NCBI GenBank assembly: GCA_029203125.1
Contig: CP119317.1
Coordinates: 1,550,001-1,614,000 of the forward strand
DNA from: Candidatus Cohnella colombiensis
GTDB lineage: Bacteria; Bacillota; Bacilli; Paenibacillales; Paenibacillaceae
Direction: 5' to 3'
DNA length: 64,000 nt
Below, piece by piece: positions 60,289 to 64,000 of the stretch. A program made the translations under genes and the position numbers. The first letter of the stretch is position 1; every line of letters starts with the position of its first letter. The notes under the pieces are model-generated. The model saw nothing but the letters and a program-made list of their open reading frames with translations, had not been told where the DNA came from and made no database searches.

Positions 60289-62574
60289 ATGAATCCGTTA
60301 ACGAACAAAGCTGAGTCTGTCGAGGAGTGGCTGCAATTGCTGCGAAGCCATCCGGAGCTAATGGATAATGTGACATATTGGCATACGCAAGAAGCAAAGC
60401 CAGCCAAGACAGTAAGATTGCCGGAAACGATTCATCCAAAGCTGGCATTCGCCTTGGAGAGTAAAGGGATCACAGAGTTATATACGCATCAGGAGGCTTC
60501 ATTCCGTGCGGTAGCGCAAGATCAGCATGTGGTGACCGTTACACCGACTGCATCGGGGAAGACTCTTTGTTACAACTTGCCCGTGCTTCAAACGATATTG
60601 AATGACGATAGCGCGCGTGCGTTATATTTATTCCCAACAAAGGCGCTGGCACAGGATCAGGTTGCAGAGCTTCAAGAGCTTGCGAATTTAATGGAGGTCG
60701 ACATTAAAACGCATACGTATGATGGCGATACACCTCCTACAGTACGCCAAGCGATCCGCAATGCCGGACATATTGTCGTTACGAATCCGGATATGCTACA
60801 TTCGGCAATTTTACCGCATCATACGAAGTGGGTTAAGCTTTTCGAAAATATTAAATATATTATCATCGATGAATTGCATGCTTATCGAGGTGTATTCGGT
60901 AGTCATGTGGCTAACGTCATTCGCAGACTAAAGCGAATTTGTCGCTTCTATGGGAGCGAACCACAGTTTTTATGCGCTTCAGCTACGATTCGCAATCCAC
61001 AGGAGCATGCTGAACGGTTGATTGGTGAAGCCGTTACGTTGATTGATGAGAACGGTGCTCCTGCGGGAGAAAAGCACCTTGTGTTTTACAATCCGCCTGT
61101 CGTTAATCAGCAACTAGGCATTCGCAGAAGCAGTGTGCTTGAATCACAGAAGCTGGCGGCACTATTGCTAAGGAGCGGGATTCAGACCATTGTATTCGCA
61201 CGGAGTCGTGTGCGAGTGGAAATATTGCTCACTTATTTGCAAGATACAATTAAGCATGAGCTGGGCAGTAAATCGATCCGAGGCTATCGTGGAGGCTATT
61301 TGCCGAAGCTACGTCGTGAGATTGAGCGTGGATTACGCAGCGGAGAAATCCGCGGTGTCGTGAGTACGAATGCGCTCGAGCTTGGGATCGATATTGGACA
61401 ACTCCAAGCCTGCGTGTTAAACGGTTATCCGGGATCGATTGCAAGCACCTGGCAGCAGTCTGGACGAGCTGGACGTAGACACGGTAGCTCGGTTACGTTT
61501 CTCGTTGCGAGCAGCAATCCCCTCGATCAATATTTGATCCAAAATCCGGATTATTTTCTCGGAAGACCGCCAGAGGAAGCGCGGATTCATCCGGACAATT
61601 TGCTTATCTTACTCGATCATTTGAAATGCGCTGCTTACGAATTACCCTTCGAGGAAGGAGATACGTTCGGCGGTGAAAAGCTGACGGATCTGCTTGAGTT
61701 TTTAACGGAGGAGAAAGTGCTTCATCGTGTTGGTAATCGCTGGTATTGGATGGAGCAGGCGTTTCCTGCACATAACATCTCATTGCGATCTGCGGCACAA
61801 GAAAACTTCGTGATCATCGATGTGACAGAGGGCTATAAAGTCATCGGCGAGGTCGATCGCTTTAGTGCGCCGACACTTATTCATGAGGAAGCGATCTACT
61901 TGCACGAAGGGGTTCAGTTTCAGGTGGAGAAGCTGGATTATCCGGAAAAGAAAGCGTACGTTCGTGAAGTCAACGTCGATTATTTCACCGATGCGAGTAT
62001 GGCAGTGGAACTGAAAGTGCTGCACGTTGATTTAGAGACGACAACGGGGCCGCTGGAACGTCAATATGGAGAAGTCACCGTAATGGGTAAACCGACCATT
62101 TTCAAAAAAATACGATTACGGACACATGAAAACATCGGCTCAGGTCCGATCCATCTACCTGAAGAAATTTTGCATACGAGTGGGTACTGGTTTTCGTTCT
62201 CTGAGGAGGAGTCAGCGAAGCGCAGCGCAAACGATATGCAGATGGCGTTGTTAGGATTGGCCAACGTGCTTATCCACTTAGCGCCGCTTCACTTGATGTG
62301 TGATCCTTTCGATATTCGAGTTGTGCCACAGGTGAAAGCACTTCATACAAAGCGTCCAACGATCTATTTCTATGACAGATATCCGGGTGGAATTGGTTTA
62401 AGCCATCGTTTGTATGAGATGCATGGTGAGCTGCTTGAAGAGGCCGAACATCTTATTCTAGGGTGTGGTTGTCTTAGTGGTTGCCCAGCTTGCGTTGGAC
62501 CGATTGAAGAAGTTGGTTTGCTCGGCAAGTCGCTTGCGTTGTCGCTACTGCAGGTTACGAGGATGGAAGCATGA
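60289..62574 (+). CDS. mrfA: MrfA/YprA-type DEAD/DEAH helicase
   Basis: A 761-residue superfamily 2 helicase with a C-terminal DUF1998 domain, like B. subtilis MrfA (YprA), which with MrfB repairs mitomycin C lesions independently of UvrABC. Motifs: YTHQEASFRA (Q), TPTASGKTLCYN (Walker A), IIDELHAYRG (DExH), SATIRNP, and QSGRAGRRHGSS (VI). Four cysteines in CGCLSGCPACVGP near the end match the MrfA zinc site. The ATG at 60289 follows AGGAG by seven bases; the longer frame has no ribosome site. It overlaps mrfB by four bases. Confidence 0.93.
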   Translation: MNPLTNKAESVEEWLQLLRSHPELMDNVTYWHTQEAKPAKTVRLPETIHPKLAFALESKGITELYTHQEASFRAVAQDQHVVTVTPTASGKTLCYNLPVLQTILNDDSARALYLFPTKALAQDQVAELQELANLMEVDIKTHTYDGDTPPTVRQAIRNAGHIVVTNPDMLHSAILPHHTKWVKLFENIKYIIIDELHAYRGVFGSHVANVIRRLKRICRFYGSEPQFLCASATIRNPQEHAERLIGEAVTLIDENGAPAGEKHLVFYNPPVVNQQLGIRRSSVLESQKLAALLLRSGIQTIVFARSRVRVEILLTYLQDTIKHELGSKSIRGYRGGYLPKLRREIERGLRSGEIRGVVSTNALELGIDIGQLQACVLNGYPGSIASTWQQSGRAGRRHGSSVTFLVASSNPLDQYLIQNPDYFLGRPPEEARIHPDNLLILLDHLKCAAYELPFEEGDTFGGEKLTDLLEFLTEEKVLHRVGNRWYWMEQAFPAHNISLRSAAQENFVIIDVTEGYKVIGEVDRFSAPTLIHEEAIYLHEGVQFQVEKLDYPEKKAYVREVNVDYFTDASMAVELKVLHVDLETTTGPLERQYGEVTVMGKPTIFKKIRLRTHENIGSGPIHLPEEILHTSGYWFSFSEEESAKRSANDMQMALLGLANVLIHLAPLHLMCDPFDIRVVPQVKALHTKRPTIYFYDRYPGGIGLSHRLYEMHGELLEEAEHLILGCGCLSGCPACVGPIEEVGLLGKSLALSLLQVTRMEA

Positions 62575-63920
62575 GTGGGCTCAAGGAACGCTTAGAGCGG
62601 TTACGTGCAGCGGCAATCGCTACAGAAGTAGCAGAAGTAGCAGCAGTTGAATCCTATGCCCTTGTCGAGGAAGACACATCTAATAAAGTGATCGACAGCG
62701 ATGACAATGGACAGTTAGCTTTTCAACGGATGGGTGTTGAAATTCATGAGAATGAATGGGGTAGCTTCTTGTTGCGTACGATCCGCTATCCGTTACCTCA
62801 TCGTCATGGACGTTATGCATTGGAGGATTTAAAGCCTTATGTCACTTACCTCGATGCTGTTGCCGCACGGCAAAATACAGAAGCTGTACCCATCGATCTT
62901 CAACGTATGTTGTTTCTTGATACGGAAACGACGGGACTAGGTGTGGGCACAGGGAATGTGCCTTTCATGATCGGAATTGGGTATTACACCGATCAAGCGT
63001 TCATCGTCGAACAAACGTTGATACGCCACCCCGGTGAAGAGAAAGCGATGCTTCATTACTTGCTCGATCATTTGAAGAGAACAACTCATCTTGTTACATA
63101 TAACGGCAGAACATTCGATTGGCCGGTTATTGTTAACAGATATATTATGAATGGCTGGCGCAGCAACGGTGTAGAGCCTGCCCAGCTTGATTTCCTTCAC
63201 CCGTCGCGGGCGCTATGGCGCAATACGCTAACATCCTGCAGATTAAGCATGGTGGAGAAAGCGCGTCTAGGGGTGAAGCGGGAAGACGATGTGCCAGGAT
63301 CGCTTGCCCCGGTCTTATATATTCAGTATTTGAATGATGGGGATGCTTCGCACTTGCGTGGTGTATATGCTCATAATGAGCAGGATGTGCTTTCCCTTGC
63401 TTCGCTTTCGGTACACTTTGCATATTTGCTAAGTGAGGAAGAACAGAAGCTAGAGGAGGTAGAGGGAGAAGAGCTCTATCGTACCGCTTGTTGGTTAGAG
63501 AAGCATGGTAATGGAGAGCAGGCAGAGCGATTGTTTAATCGTTTGCTTGAACGTGATATCCTTCCACAAGAGCAGTGGGGCTTAGCGCTTGCCGCAAGGT
63601 ATAAGAAGTTAGGGAAATTCAATCAAGCCATCGGTTTATGGCAACAATGTGCTAAGCTTACTGAGCAAGCGTTTGTGCCCAAGGTGGATGCACACATTGA
63701 GCTCGCGATCTATTATGAGCACCGTTCAAAGGAATTGTTAACGGCATTAAATTATGTGGATTCCGCGCTATCATTGCTACAGCGAATGGCATCCGTCAGT
63801 CGTGTCAGCAATCGATTAACGGAACAGAAGGCTGCATTAATACATCGTGCAGAAAGGCTAAAGAACAAAATAAGCCGTCAAACATCATGCAACGATGACA
63901 ATGTAGGGGAGAGAGACTAA
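62571..63920 (+). CDS. mrfB: MrfB/YprB-type DEDD exonuclease
   Basis: A 449-residue RNase H-like exonuclease. The DEDD residues are in FLDTETTGLG (about residue 116), TYNGRTFDWPVI (about 180) and YAHNEQDVLSL (about 265). A C-terminal helical, TPR-like region follows (about 300-440). B. subtilis MrfB is the nuclease partner of MrfA in mitomycin C repair. The ATG overlaps the mrfA stop as ATGA, so the two are translationally coupled. Confidence 0.92.
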   Translation: MSGLKERLERLRAAAIATEVAEVAAVESYALVEEDTSNKVIDSDDNGQLAFQRMGVEIHENEWGSFLLRTIRYPLPHRHGRYALEDLKPYVTYLDAVAARQNTEAVPIDLQRMLFLDTETTGLGVGTGNVPFMIGIGYYTDQAFIVEQTLIRHPGEEKAMLHYLLDHLKRTTHLVTYNGRTFDWPVIVNRYIMNGWRSNGVEPAQLDFLHPSRALWRNTLTSCRLSMVEKARLGVKREDDVPGSLAPVLYIQYLNDGDASHLRGVYAHNEQDVLSLASLSVHFAYLLSEEEQKLEEVEGEELYRTACWLEKHGNGEQAERLFNRLLERDILPQEQWGLALAARYKKLGKFNQAIGLWQQCAKLTEQAFVPKVDAHIELAIYYEHRSKELLTALNYVDSALSLLQRMASVSRVSNRLTEQKAALIHRAERLKNKISRQTSCNDDNVGERD

Positions 63921-63924
63921 ACGG

Positions 63925-64000
63925 ATGAAGCCGATTTACAATAAACTCATAGGTCTACCTGAACCAGAGGTGCTACTTTTTGATTTGGATGGAACGCTTT
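63925..64000 (+). CDS. HAD-superfamily phosphatase, 5' part only
   Basis: The window ends 25 codons into a frame that begins MKPIYNKLIGLPEPEVLLF and then DLDGTL, the HAD nucleophile motif. It lies four bases after mrfB. The rest of the gene is outside the window, so only the superfamily can be given. Confidence 0.75.
   Translation, partial: MKPIYNKLIGLPEPEVLLFDLDGTL

Overview
This window comes from a low-to-mid GC, endospore-forming Firmicute, most likely in the Paenibacillaceae (Paenibacillus or Cohnella type). The evidence is a set of spore genes (cotE, spoVK), a Gram-positive SOS locus (lexA-yneA with GAAC-N4-GTTC boxes), glnR-glnA, an endonuclease-type MutL, and an order (cotE, mutS, mutL, miaA, hfq, spoVK, hflX, ynbB, glnR, glnA, lexA, yneA, ynzC) that parallels Bacillus subtilis. 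No rRNA, tRNA or cas genes were seen.

Layout. 1-6.5 kb: a CapA-like lipoprotein, an rRNA-type methyltransferase, a divergent OmpR regulator / 7TMR-DISM histidine kinase pair, an XRE regulator and small proteins. 6.5-15.2 kb: a glycosidase locus with an AraC regulator, GH31 alpha-xylosidase, GH3 beta-glycosidase and GH95 alpha-fucosidase; together these fit intracellular breakdown of fucosylated xyloglucan oligosaccharides. 15.2-21.5 kb: a chemoreceptor, AlkD, a VOC protein, small membrane proteins, ThpR and a PAS-GGDEF protein. 21.6-26.6 kb: an ABC-2 exporter (ATPase plus two permeases) with its own NarL-type two-component system, resembling the linearmycin-resistance Lnr module. 26.6-30.1 kb: aldo/keto reductase, DUF309, YqkB-like and M32 carboxypeptidase genes.

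30.3-42.3 kb: cotE, a multi-hairpin intergenic segment, an amidoligase-like gene whose 3' end is frameshifted at a G6 run, a degenerate-looking IS1595-type transposase, then mutS, an S41 protease, mutL, a methyltransferase, miaA and hfq in one tightly packed co-directional block. 42.4-52.3 kb: a class A penicillin-binding protein, an NTdp-like phosphatase, YdcF, SpoVK, HflX, a YnbB-type PLP enzyme, glnR-glnA and a zinc-ribbon protein. 52.5-64 kb: lexA/yneA, a short IS-derived palindromic element, ynzC, a membrane protein, a HAD hydrolase, mtnD, metH, the mrfAB repair pair and the start of another HAD gene.

The most unusual feature is a 20-bp motif, CTGAGCGAGNGGGATATTGC, present nine times. 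Four copies lie in an exact 54-bp tandem array left of the IS1595-type gene and three lie in a ~90-bp tandem array right of it, in opposite orientation, so that the gene sits between outward-pointing arrays. Two solitary copies lie far away, at 80 and 52108. This resembles a REP/RAYT-like arrangement built on a different transposase family. Other oddities are the amidoligase frameshift, a run of four hairpins upstream of that gene, and a GH3 gene whose conserved N-terminus extends upstream of any ATG, GTG or TTG.
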